NCBI GenBank assembly: GCA_016550415.1
Contig: JABXGU010000535.1
Location: 1-7,176, forward strand
DNA length: 7,176 bases
Direction of reading: 5' to 3'
Source: an archaeon
GTDB taxonomy: Archaea > Asgardarchaeota > Hermodarchaeia > Hermodarchaeales > Hermodarchaeaceae
In this document: piece by piece, positions 1-6,973 of the stretch
Layout of the letters: each line of letters opens with the position of its first letter
Numbering within the stretch: position 1 is the stretch's first letter
Translations under genes and position numbers: made by a program
Notes under the pieces: generated by a model
Told to the model about the DNA's origin: nothing
Databases searched by the model: none
What the model saw: the letters and a program-made list of their open reading frames with translations, nothing else

Positions 1-111
1 ACCTATCAAAGTCAAAATGCACGGACAACGTGGATGTTGAAAGGTGTTATTGCAGTTAAAGGTCGACCTGATATAACCGGTCATGATATGGAGATCAAAG
101 TTACCTACTAG
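1..111 (+). CDS. 3' end of an unidentified protein, possibly arrestin/Spo0M-like beta-sandwich (partial)
   Basis: Frame 1 is open from the window edge to a TAG stop at 109-111 and gives the last 36 residues of a protein whose start lies outside the window. The tail contains WMLKGVIAVKGRPDITGHDM and then ends EIKVTY. This pattern, a strand beginning with Trp, a 'KG.I.VKGRPDI' turn and a final EIKV strand, resembles the last strands of the arrestin-like/Spo0M beta-sandwich domains, which are known from archaea. That resemblance is from memory of the fold's style and cannot be proven on 36 residues. The gene converges on the phosphoribosyltransferase gene with only six bases between the two stop codons. 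That it is a real coding end is likely; the family call is weak. Confidence 0.5.
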   Translation, partial: TYQSQNARTTWMLKGVIAVKGRPDITGHDMEIKVTY

Positions 112-128
112 TCAGTTTCACTTTTTTT
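112..128 (+). terminator. Oligo-T terminator candidate for the plus-strand gene ending at 111
   Basis: A run of seven T residues (122-128) begins ten bases after the TAG stop. Archaeal RNA polymerase can terminate on oligo-T tracts in the non-template strand without a hairpin, so this is a sensible 3' end for the upstream gene. The run also encodes the C-terminal Lys-Lys of the convergent phosphoribosyltransferase, so it could be there by chance. Confidence 0.35.
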
Positions 129-771
129 CATGGAATCGACGTAGGAGTGTAATAACCTCCTCTTCAGGTACATCATACCAGTTCTGATAAGCATCCGCGA
201 CAGCAAATACGTAAGCTGATCCGACCTGCGGACAAATTAGGGTATCAACTTGGTTGCGAACCCGTGATACGGCTGCAGCAGAACCGGTTGGAACTGCCAC
301 AATAATTTTCTGGGGACCTCGAGTACGAACCGATTGAATAGCTGCTAGCATGGTATACCCGGAAGCTAAGCCATCATCTACTAAAATTACGATTCGACCT
401 TCGGGGCTTTGCTGACCAACCAACCCAGCATAGGCGGTTTGACGAGTTTCAATCTGCGTTTTGGTGCGATTGATGACACCTTGAATTTGCGACTGACTTA
501 AGCCTAGATGAGCGACAAGCGGCTCATTCAGGATAACAGTACCCAAAGAGCTTATCGCACCGAATCCTGCTTCTGGATTATATGGAATCTGTAATTTTCG
601 TACTATCAACAAGTCTAGGTCAGCACTTAACGTCTCTGCGATGGGTACCGCCACTGCAAGACCTCCGTTGGGAATCGCTAAAACAAGTACTGTTTCTTGG
701 AGGTTAAGCGCAAATATTTCTTGAGCGAGTATCTTTCCTGCTGCAAACCGATCAGAATAGGGTTTGGCCAT
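118..771 (-). CDS. Stand-alone PRPP-dependent phosphoribosyltransferase family protein
   Basis: This 217-aa protein belongs to the type I phosphoribosyltransferase fold. The PRPP-binding loop is visible at residues 127-141 (VILVDDGLASGYTM, acidic pair D132-D133), following a hydrophobic beta strand as the family requires. The N-terminal IPNGGLAVA (33-41) matches the early glycine loop, and VRKLQIPYNPEAGFGA (57-72) matches the conserved 'VRKL.vP..pE...GA' segment of a broad bacterial and archaeal subfamily whose substrate is generally unknown. It lacks the hydrolase domain fused to some relatives. The chosen start is ATG 771 (MAKPYSDRF), where homology to the family begins and a GGTGG lies a few bases upstream; a GTG at 780 is in frame but sits too close to that site. 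It is expected to be cytosolic. The base or substrate (purine salvage, pyrimidine, or other) cannot be told. It diverges from the membrane glycosyltransferase gene. Confidence 0.9.
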   Translation of the reverse strand: MAKPYSDRFAAGKILAQEIFALNLQETVLVLAIPNGGLAVAVPIAETLSADLDLLIVRKLQIPYNPEAGFGAISSLGTVILNEPLVAHLGLSQSQIQGVINRTKTQIETRQTAYAGLVGQQSPEGRIVILVDDGLASGYTMLAAIQSVRTRGPQKIIVAVPTGSAAAVSRVRNQVDTLICPQVGSAYVFAVADAYQNWYDVPEEEVITLLRRFHEKK

Positions 772-873
772 TATACCCACCTACACATCATTTCAATATT
801 CAGTGAGTATAGAATTGCTAATAACAGGAAAAGCTTTTGTGAATTTACCTCGAGTAGCAAAAGGAGTTGGATC
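772..873. promoter_or_regulatory. Divergent promoter region between phosphoribosyltransferase and membrane protein genes
   Basis: This 102-bp gap separates two divergent starts and must hold two promoters. For the minus-strand gene, TTCTATACT (minus strand, about 806-814) lies some 40 bases before ATG 771, a good distance for an archaeal TATA box with a short leader. For the plus-strand gene no convincing TATA box is visible; a GGAAAAGCTTTTG segment (828-839), which contains the 10-bp palindrome AAAAGCTTTT (830-837 core), is at about the right distance from ATG 874 but is a poor match. Assignments are by position only. Confidence 0.35.
861..866 (+). promoter_or_regulatory. Shine-Dalgarno site deciding the start at 874
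   Basis: AAGGAG lies seven bases before ATG 874. It rules out the longer reading that would begin at 697 inside the oppositely oriented phosphoribosyltransferase gene. Confidence 0.8.
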
Positions 874-2355
874 ATGCCGGAAGAACTTTCACCCTCAGAT
901 TCATTCAGGTCAAGGTTAAGGCACCAACTACAAAAATTCTTTACATTCACTCGTTTAATCGTTAAGGACCGACGATTCCTTCCCCTTGCTGTGAGCCTCC
1001 TAATTGGATTTGCAGTGAAAACTTTTATTTTTATTTGGAGCCTTTTTGTGGTGGAAACTACATTTCTTCTTTCTGGGCTATCCACCCACGGAGTACTCAT
1101 CGGAGTCGGTGATCCTCTCATACTTGAACATTATGATGATTGGTCCTGGTATTATTACCCCTTCGCGACCCAGTTTCTTGAAGGACACCTCCCCTATACG
1201 CCAGAGCTCTACGAAATCGTGCCCGGTCATCAAAGTTACCTTTACCCCCCCTTTTTCCTGTATAGTCTTGTCACATTCTTCTTGTTTCCTGGAGTGTATA
1301 GTTTAGTAGGTGGTATTGTTTTCTTTGATTTGATTTCTGGCATCTGCCTTTATCTGATTACGTTTCGAATAAGCCACTCCACTTTCCGAGCGAGTCTCGC
1401 AGCGGTTCTTTACTTTCTCAATCCCATTGCTATCTGGTGGACAGATTTCCTTTGGTTTGCTGAAGCCGTATTTACCACCTTTCTTATTATCAGCATTTTC
1501 TTTCTGGTTGAAGACCAATACACTCTTGCTAGCGTATTTATGGCCCTAGCAACGATGACCAAACAGGTCGCAGTCATTTTCGTACCCGTCCTCTTCATCT
1601 TTGCCTATCGGAAAAACCTGCGAACTCTGGTACAATCACTTATTGTATTTATTAGCATCATACTGGTGATTTCACTGCCCTATCTCATTTTAATGCCTTT
1701 TGACTACATCTCAATCATAATTGGACCTGCTGGGCCTCCGCTCTATTCTGGTATCATGCCTCCCTGGAATATGCCCGTTCCCTTGTTCGCATCCTTTTGG
1801 TTTTTACCCATTCCCATCCGTGACGTTATCGCCTTCATTATTTACAGTTATATGCCCCTCATCATCACTCTGGTTCTATTGTATTCCCTTCTCCTTTTTA
1901 CCACCACTGAAAGTTCTCAGCAGTTACAATATCTCTTTATCGGATATGCATTGCTCATCTCCTTAGCATTCTATAGTTTTTTCCCCCGAGGAATCTACAA
2001 ATGGTACGCCGTCGCCATTGTTCCGTTTCTGGTCCTCGCAACTGTCATCTTGCCACGAGTCAAGTCACCACAACCAAGTGCCCTGACTATATTTGAACGT
2101 GTACGGTACGAATTTGACTATCGACTTCTCATAGCTATTGTCACATATTTTCTGGTGAGTTTTGCATTTACTTGGACACATAGATGGGCAGGTCCAGGTA
2201 TTCTCTTTCTAAGTTTTGTTTTATTTGCACTTTATTGGTTCATTTCTGGTCGGAGAAAAATTTTCACAAATCATGAATTTCTGATAGTTCATAACCAAAA
2301 GACTAGTAAATATAAAATGAATATTAAAAAAGAGAAGGAACCTGAGAACAATTAG
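874..2355 (+). CDS. Polytopic membrane protein, probable GT-C fold glycosyltransferase (GT87/PIG-M-like style)
   Basis: The 493-aa product has a short basic cytoplasmic N-terminus, then roughly 11-12 hydrophobic helices starting at about residue 35. A large outward loop follows the first helix (about 61-125) and carries an acidic pair, D88-D89, in HYDDWSWYYYP, then FLEGHLPYTPE and the motif LYPPFF (123-128). An early extracytoplasmic loop with Asp residues and a following 'YPP' is typical of GT-C enzymes, which transfer sugars from polyprenyl-phosphate donors on the outer face of the membrane. The middle part (FLNP 181-184, then ATMTKQVAVIFVP 226-238) also matches these proteins. The helical part ends at about 457 and a polar, Lys-rich tail follows. 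Donor and acceptor cannot be deduced; roles in N-glycan, lipid glycan or anchor synthesis are all open. It converges on the sequon-rich surface-protein operon. Its start is set by AAGGAG upstream. Confidence 0.75.
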   Translation: MPEELSPSDSFRSRLRHQLQKFFTFTRLIVKDRRFLPLAVSLLIGFAVKTFIFIWSLFVVETTFLLSGLSTHGVLIGVGDPLILEHYDDWSWYYYPFATQFLEGHLPYTPELYEIVPGHQSYLYPPFFLYSLVTFFLFPGVYSLVGGIVFFDLISGICLYLITFRISHSTFRASLAAVLYFLNPIAIWWTDFLWFAEAVFTTFLIISIFFLVEDQYTLASVFMALATMTKQVAVIFVPVLFIFAYRKNLRTLVQSLIVFISIILVISLPYLILMPFDYISIIIGPAGPPLYSGIMPPWNMPVPLFASFWFLPIPIRDVIAFIIYSYMPLIITLVLLYSLLLFTTTESSQQLQYLFIGYALLISLAFYSFFPRGIYKWYAVAIVPFLVLATVILPRVKSPQPSALTIFERVRYEFDYRLLIAIVTYFLVSFAFTWTHRWAGPGILFLSFVLFALYWFISGRRKIFTNHEFLIVHNQKTSKYKMNIKKEKEPENN

Positions 2356-2364
2356 GTTCTCAGG
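2326..2364 (-). terminator. Hairpin plus T-rich tract ending the surface-protein operon
   Basis: CCTGAGAAC (2341-2349) and GTTCTCAGG (2356-2364) form a perfect 9-bp stem with a 6-base loop, in the 22-bp gap between convergent genes and the end of the plus-strand gene. On the minus strand the hairpin begins 13 bases after the stop at 2378 and is followed by TTCCTTCTCTTTTTT, whose last six T residues lie at 2331-2326. This looks like an intrinsic terminator for the minus-strand operon. On the plus strand the sequence after the stem is not T-rich, so the hairpin there may only protect the 3' end. The loop contains the TAG stop of the membrane protein gene. Confidence 0.65.
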
Positions 2365-2377
2365 ATGAGCTAATTTG

Positions 2378-4675
2378 TCACCTTTGTCGCCAGCGACGCA
2401 AAGCTAGCCACGTCAATATGAAAGTCACTGGAATGATTATTGCGGCTCCAACCCAATGGGCGAGGGTGAATCCTGCGTTGAATCCAGCTCCTTCTGGTTC
2501 CCAGACTTGAATGAAGAGAGTCAACGGCTCATTGGAACCCATTACAAGTAGGGTAACGATGCCTGTTTCATTTGCTATGTATCCACCTTGATAGTCTACA
2601 AATGCAATGCTACTGAACGTGGATGATGTTGAGATTGGAACCCCAGCAATAGCCATAAAGATGAGCTCTGATTGAGTGATATCGAAGGGTGAATTCCCAA
2701 TCTCGTTAAACACTGTTCCAAAAGCTAGCACTCCTTGGGGATCAGATAAGTGTAGATGAATCAAATAGGCATAGCCTTCGGTCACTGGGAAACTAAAGGT
2801 TTCGATTCGATTCGGTTGAATTGTAACCATAGTATTGGGTGTGTAGGATGTCGGTGCGAATTCCTCCAACTCTACGGTAAGTTCTTCGGTATTATAGCCG
2901 GAGGGTAGGCCCGGAGCACCTGACACCATGATGTAAACCTCTTCAGTTACGGCAGAAACGAACTCTAAACCTGCAGTTCCATTGGTAGTGGCCCAGTTTC
3001 CTTCACCCCAGGGTTGAGCTCCCAGCGAAGACAACCAGTTTTCGACATTGGTTGGTTGAATTAATGAGACGGAAGAATATCCTGTACCATCATAATCGGA
3101 AGCCGTAGCTTTAACCAAGTTTTTATAGCCACTTTGTGCAGCAACCCGGTAAACATAGTAGAAAGGCCCGATGGTTGTATTGATGGGTACAGTCGTGCCA
3201 TACATTGGTGAACGAATAGGTTGGGGAGCAGGGGATGGAGTTGTGACGTTGAGTAAGGGTATTGGAGTTCGAGTCATTGAAATTGTGAATTCAAAGGTAG
3301 GAGTGTATCCACCCAACCACCATGCGTATATGTCTAGAGGAAGTTTGCCTCCTGGATGCTCAGTTGCTGACATATAGTCATCACCAGAAACGGGAATACC
3401 ATCGACTGTCATTTGTCGTCTGGCCCACCAGCGTGTTTGAGAATAAGAATTCCCTTGCATTGAACTAAATCTGCCATAACCGTCTGGATAATAGGCTACG
3501 AATACTTCATGCAATGACCACTCGGTTGTAATTGTAGACGTTGAGTATTCAAGCTCTAAGCCGATATTTGAGCCAATTTGCCACTCATCTCCTGCTATTC
3601 GCTCAAGAGTAATGGTGTAAAGATACTGCGGATCAAACTCAAGAAAAGCATACTTAGAAAAGTCAGTGTCGGTGACTGTAAAGGAGCCAGGAGAACTGAT
3701 ATTGATAGTTGGAGCATTTAATCTGCTAATGGTTATAGTCAAGTCGATGTATGAGCCTCCCCATAAGGTGAAGTTTCCTGTTCGTGTATACCAGAGGTAT
3801 GTTTGTGGAGCTAAAGGTAATATTGACTGATACATTCCCATACTGACACCAGTTCCAGCTGGAATCCAATCTTCCAAATAGAACCAGTCCCACATTACAT
3901 TCGTGCCATGTTCAACATCAACCAGATATGATGGATCTGCGAGATATTGAAAACCACTAACGAGAGTATCATAATCGTACTCCCATTCAATTGTGACATT
4001 GTAAAAGTCCTCTTCAGTAATACCTAGCGTATAGAGATGCCATGCGCTGGCAGTGTTCCAAGTACGGTCTTGTGAACCTAGTGATAGCGCATCGGTTGTA
4101 GCCATACTTTGATGTAGGTCCACTACAACGTCAAAACTGAATTCAGTGCCAGGGTAACTGATACCCATTATAATGAAGCTATAACCGCGAACAGAGATGA
4201 TACCAGGATTCAGAATAAGGAAATACCCCTCATATGTGTCTGATGTTCCTGTCGATAGGGAAAAGGAGAACCAATCAAGCATGGTTTCCCCAGAGGTGTT
4301 TGCATCGAACGCAGGTGCATAAATATCACCTGTTCCATCGACTTCAAAGTATAATGGTTGCCCATATTGGTTATTAACTGCATGAGCATCTACCCTGATT
4401 TTGTAGATTCCAGGAGTAGAAACTTCATATGTTGTGCCCCACAGTGTATCAACATAGTCCACTGAACCAGCTACTGTAGTCCCGGGTGGGTGCTCAGCTA
4501 CTAATTTGATATCCGTCACAGTTTGATTGGTCAAACTCAGTTCCTTAGCTTGAGTAGAGGTGTTGAATGGTAGACTTGCTAGTCCAAGTGTGATTAAAAG
4601 AAAGCACAGAATCGCAATTCCTACCCGACTGAATAAAACAGTCTTTTTTGATTGTGTTTTAAGATGTTTTTTCAT
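2378..4675 (-). CDS. Membrane-anchored multi-module surface protein, second paralogue of the pair
   Basis: This 765-aa protein has a basic N-terminus and a hydrophobic signal segment (about 16-36), a long beta-rich, Tyr/Trp/Thr/Ser-rich ectodomain, one transmembrane helix (about 736-758) and a basic tail ALRRWRQR, so it should be a type I anchored exoprotein. I read five consecutive modules, with junctions near SRLNAPT (317-323), MTRTPIP (467-473) and LEEFAPT (603-609). Each module has 'G.Y.v' and 'G...l.i' strands in the style of PPC-like beta sandwiches. There are ten N-X-S/T sequons (N38, 50, 126, 226, 301, 325, 476, 499, 565, 702) and no Cys beyond C24 in the signal. It aligns along its whole length with the upstream neighbour: HPPGTTV (62-68), DEWQIG (363-368), TPTFEFTISM (458-467), VENWL (544-548), GNSPFDIT (660-667). 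ATG 4675 is chosen because AGGAGG lies nine bases upstream. No catalytic motif is visible; function unknown (adhesion, envelope structure or ligand binding). Confidence 0.85.
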   Translation of the reverse strand: MKKHLKTQSKKTVLFSRVGIAILCFLLITLGLASLPFNTSTQAKELSLTNQTVTDIKLVAEHPPGTTVAGSVDYVDTLWGTTYEVSTPGIYKIRVDAHAVNNQYGQPLYFEVDGTGDIYAPAFDANTSGETMLDWFSFSLSTGTSDTYEGYFLILNPGIISVRGYSFIIMGISYPGTEFSFDVVVDLHQSMATTDALSLGSQDRTWNTASAWHLYTLGITEEDFYNVTIEWEYDYDTLVSGFQYLADPSYLVDVEHGTNVMWDWFYLEDWIPAGTGVSMGMYQSILPLAPQTYLWYTRTGNFTLWGGSYIDLTITISRLNAPTINISSPGSFTVTDTDFSKYAFLEFDPQYLYTITLERIAGDEWQIGSNIGLELEYSTSTITTEWSLHEVFVAYYPDGYGRFSSMQGNSYSQTRWWARRQMTVDGIPVSGDDYMSATEHPGGKLPLDIYAWWLGGYTPTFEFTISMTRTPIPLLNVTTPSPAPQPIRSPMYGTTVPINTTIGPFYYVYRVAAQSGYKNLVKATASDYDGTGYSSVSLIQPTNVENWLSSLGAQPWGEGNWATTNGTAGLEFVSAVTEEVYIMVSGAPGLPSGYNTEELTVELEEFAPTSYTPNTMVTIQPNRIETFSFPVTEGYAYLIHLHLSDPQGVLAFGTVFNEIGNSPFDITQSELIFMAIAGVPISTSSTFSSIAFVDYQGGYIANETGIVTLLVMGSNEPLTLFIQVWEPEGAGFNAGFTLAHWVGAAIIIPVTFILTWLALRRWRQR

Positions 4676-4684
4676 GTAATTCAA

Positions 4685-4690
4685 CCTCCT
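4685..4690 (-). promoter_or_regulatory. Shine-Dalgarno site of the second surface-protein gene
   Basis: AGGAGG on the minus strand sits nine bases before ATG 4675, within the 19-bp gap after the stop of the upstream gene (4695-4697). It supports ATG 4675 over the in-frame TTG at 4684, which directly abuts the site. The tight spacing supports translation of both genes from one transcript. Confidence 0.8.
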
Positions 4691-4694
4691 CTTC

Positions 4695-6905
4695 TCAGGA
4701 ACTCCGCTTCCGTAACCAGCTTATCAATGCAGCCAGGACGATTCCCAAGGGGACTCCCCAAGCGATAGCAATCAGCAGTCCTTGTAAAATCCCTGGTAGG
4801 TGTCCGATGGCGAATGGAGCTAGTTCAATGATTTCGATGGTGACCGTTCCTCCTAAACTCGCAGCTATGCTTGGTGTTATCACTAAGAACACATCACCCG
4901 TTGTGGTCGCTTGATAGGTGGATGTGAAATTCGATCCCATGAGTTGTGGTGAAACGACGATCCAAAAGTCTGGCTCTGTTATGGCGAATGGTGTGTTGCC
5001 ATCCTCATCAAAGACAGTGGCCTGTATGATCATCGAGGGTGGGTTAAGGTCGATATTCAGTTTATAGTAAAAGTCTCTTTGCACTGAAAAACGCAGGGTC
5101 AAGAAGTGCTCAAGGATGAAGTTTTCAGGAGTATTCAAAGTTAAGGTTGTGGGTGGGGTTTCTGTCACTGTGATCTCTGCCTCTTCTAAATCACTCATCA
5201 CCCCATAATATGCTACGATATATGCTAGGAGCGTACCATTTGTAACCGATGTAAAATGCATTGTTCGGGTTGTATTATATTCAAGGTAAATCCCTGACAT
5301 CCCCATATAACCAGGGGACATTAATCTCGGAAAGAACCAGTTTTCGTAATCGTCAGGTGGAAACGCCCATAGGACGTAAGACCCAGAGCTTGTGTAGACG
5401 GTTGGGTCAACTGTGACGTCATAAACATGTCCTGCTTGGAGAGGCACCTTAAAGAAGCGTCCAACAGGACCTGTTGTTGTGTTAAAATCGAACGCTTGAG
5501 TCATCCCTGCGCTGATGGTAGGGATGGGGGTTTCTTGCATTGTTAATGTAACGCTAAATGTTGGCGTTGCGCCCATCATCGGTATAGCTTGAAAAATGGC
5601 TGGAATCATTGTAATAAATGATGGACTAGCCATGCCAAAGGGAAGGGCATTGATGATAGTCCCATTGTCATCAAGTATTTGTGTTCTAAACACTGTCCAA
5701 TAGTTAATGTTGAATTTCCCTGAGACGGTATCTTTTGGTGTTGAATTGACGGGAATATTAGCAGCCTGAGTCCATCGCTGTTCCTGATAATATGGTCCAC
5801 TGACCTCAGAATACGCATAAGCTAGACCAGCAGGCCACATGTAATAGGGATCATATCCCATTACTTGCCATTCTGCACCAACCGGACTTCCAAAGCTTAT
5901 AGAATATTCGTACCATTGTTCCATATCGAAAAAAACGTATTCCAGGGGATCAGTTGTGTCAAAGTTTAAAGTGACTGGTGATCCCACAGAACATACTTGC
6001 GTGGGGAGTTCACTGATATGGATGGTAAGTGTAATTGATCCTCCATTTAACCAGAGAAAATCTTGACTCTGAACTGCCAAGAAATAATCGCCATCAGGTA
6101 CAGCAATCATTCTTTGAATCGTTTGTGTTGCGATTCCAACTCCTCCTCCAGGAATGGACATCGGGAAGTAGAAGGATGCATAAGGCAGCATTACGTCATA
6201 ATCGCGTAAACCGAAGGAATTCAACGGATATGCATTAGTTGAACTCCCGTAATCATAGGGAACAGTAAGGGTTGCCGTAATGTTATACAGACCTGGAGAG
6301 GGGAGGCTAAATTCTAGCCATTTCCATTCAAATTCAGCAGTCCATGTAACGTCATTATCAACATCGAGTGCAAGAGTCGTTCCGCTACTTGCAAGAACCT
6401 CGGCAGAGGCTGTGAAGTTGTAGGAAATGTGGTCAAAGGAGTCTAAAGTCGTTGAGATAATTGTAAGATAAATTGAACCAGTCTTCGTGATGGTCACAGG
6501 AAACGAGGCATTATCAGAAAAACCGGTACTGAATGACCAGCCCTGTATCCCAATGAGCATGCTATCATTGAAATCACTATCGAAGGGAGGTGAATAGTGA
6601 GTTCCACCATAGCCCAAAAGATATTGCAGCTGTTCACTTAGTCCATGTCCACAGCTAAATGCGAAAACGACTTCGTAGATACCTGCTTCGGCAAAGTCAA
6701 TGGCATGTGTCCGTTCTTTCAGCGAATAGTTAAGGCCCCCAAAAACTGTGGTTCCTGCGGGATGATGGGGAACCGGATCCTCGGTGGCTTCAGCTTCCAT
6801 CGTATATGCGGCAAGAATGTTAGGCATCAATGTATATCGAAAGCCAGTAAAAGATGCTAGTAAAGTAAATGCTAAGACTAAAACTAGGAGAGTTTTAGTT
6901 TTCAT
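4695..6905 (-). CDS. Membrane-anchored multi-module surface protein, first paralogue of the pair
   Basis: The 736-aa product begins MKTKTLLVLVLAF, a clear signal peptide with a hydrophobic core at about 5-20, and ends with a transmembrane helix (about 705-729) and the basic tail LRKRSS. The ectodomain appears to be five beta-sandwich modules with junctions near ISELPT (297-302), QETPIPT (457-463), TETPPTT (581-587) and a final IELAP (693-697). Repeated signatures inside modules include SPGLYNIT (203-210), VPDGDYFLAV (269-278), LQAGHVYDVTV (489-499) and TTGDVFLVIT (668-677), a pattern like PPC domains. Eleven sequons are present (N59, 113, 132, 163, 208, 387, 414, 475, 544, 556, 659). Only two Cys occur outside (C85, C305), which could form one disulfide. 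It is the first gene of a two-gene operon with its full-length paralogue. ATG 6905 is chosen over GTG 6932 because GAGGG lies five bases upstream and the signal peptide starts there. Function is unknown; it probably acts at the cell envelope. Confidence 0.85.
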   Translation of the reverse strand: MKTKTLLVLVLAFTLLASFTGFRYTLMPNILAAYTMEAEATEDPVPHHPAGTTVFGGLNYSLKERTHAIDFAEAGIYEVVFAFSCGHGLSEQLQYLLGYGGTHYSPPFDSDFNDSMLIGIQGWSFSTGFSDNASFPVTITKTGSIYLTIISTTLDSFDHISYNFTASAEVLASSGTTLALDVDNDVTWTAEFEWKWLEFSLPSPGLYNITATLTVPYDYGSSTNAYPLNSFGLRDYDVMLPYASFYFPMSIPGGGVGIATQTIQRMIAVPDGDYFLAVQSQDFLWLNGGSITLTIHISELPTQVCSVGSPVTLNFDTTDPLEYVFFDMEQWYEYSISFGSPVGAEWQVMGYDPYYMWPAGLAYAYSEVSGPYYQEQRWTQAANIPVNSTPKDTVSGKFNINYWTVFRTQILDDNGTIINALPFGMASPSFITMIPAIFQAIPMMGATPTFSVTLTMQETPIPTISAGMTQAFDFNTTTGPVGRFFKVPLQAGHVYDVTVDPTVYTSSGSYVLWAFPPDDYENWFFPRLMSPGYMGMSGIYLEYNTTRTMHFTSVTNGTLLAYIVAYYGVMSDLEEAEITVTETPPTTLTLNTPENFILEHFLTLRFSVQRDFYYKLNIDLNPPSMIIQATVFDEDGNTPFAITEPDFWIVVSPQLMGSNFTSTYQATTTGDVFLVITPSIAASLGGTVTIEIIELAPFAIGHLPGILQGLLIAIAWGVPLGIVLAALISWLRKRSS

Positions 6906-6910
6906 GTAAT

Positions 6911-6915
6911 CCCTC
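6911..6915 (-). promoter_or_regulatory. Shine-Dalgarno site of the first surface-protein gene
   Basis: GAGGG on the minus strand lies five bases before ATG 6905. It favours this ATG over the in-frame GTG at 6932, for which no upstream site is seen. Confidence 0.65.
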
Positions 6916-6927
6916 AAATTTTCGTTT

Positions 6928-6968
6928 AACACTAAATATCGAGATTTACTCGATTCCCCTTTAGTGTT
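6928..6968. repeat. Nested inverted repeats next to the surface-protein operon
   Basis: The outer repeat is AACACTAAA (6928-6936) and TTTAGTGTT (6960-6968), nine perfect pairs 23 bases apart. Inside it lies a second, ATCGAG (6938-6943) and CTCGAT (6949-6954), six perfect pairs around a 5-base centre. The pair sits 23-63 bases upstream of the operon's first codon, where the promoter should be, so it may be an operator array for dimeric regulators. It might instead fold as an extended cruciform or leader hairpin. Confidence 0.6.
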
Positions 6969-6973
6969 CTATG

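Noticed and set aside
772..780. GTG start for the phosphoribosyltransferase
   Set aside because: It overlaps the likely ribosome binding bases and adds only three residues not expected in the family.
697..873. N-terminal extension of the membrane protein gene, starting inside the phosphoribosyltransferase gene
   Set aside because: It overlaps a well-supported gene on the other strand, is not hydrophobic or family-like, and a strong AAGGAG precedes ATG 874.
771..1121. 116-aa minus-strand reading frame
   Set aside because: It lies antisense to the start of the membrane protein gene, is low-complexity and basic, and has no recognisable motif.
3171..3377. 68-aa plus-strand reading frame, and similar short ones at 6035-6238 and 6645-6860
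   Set aside because: They are antisense shadows of the surface-protein genes with no start signal or motif.
4676..4684. TTG start for the second surface protein
   Set aside because: It directly follows AGGAGG with no spacing, while ATG 4675 is at the right distance.
2378..6905. Secreted peptidase suggested by PPC-like modules
   Set aside because: No catalytic motif of a serine, metallo or cysteine peptidase is visible in either protein.
6906..6932. GTG start giving nine extra residues to the first surface protein
   Set aside because: It would put a polar stretch before a clean signal peptide and lacks a ribosome site; ATG 6905 has GAGGG upstream.
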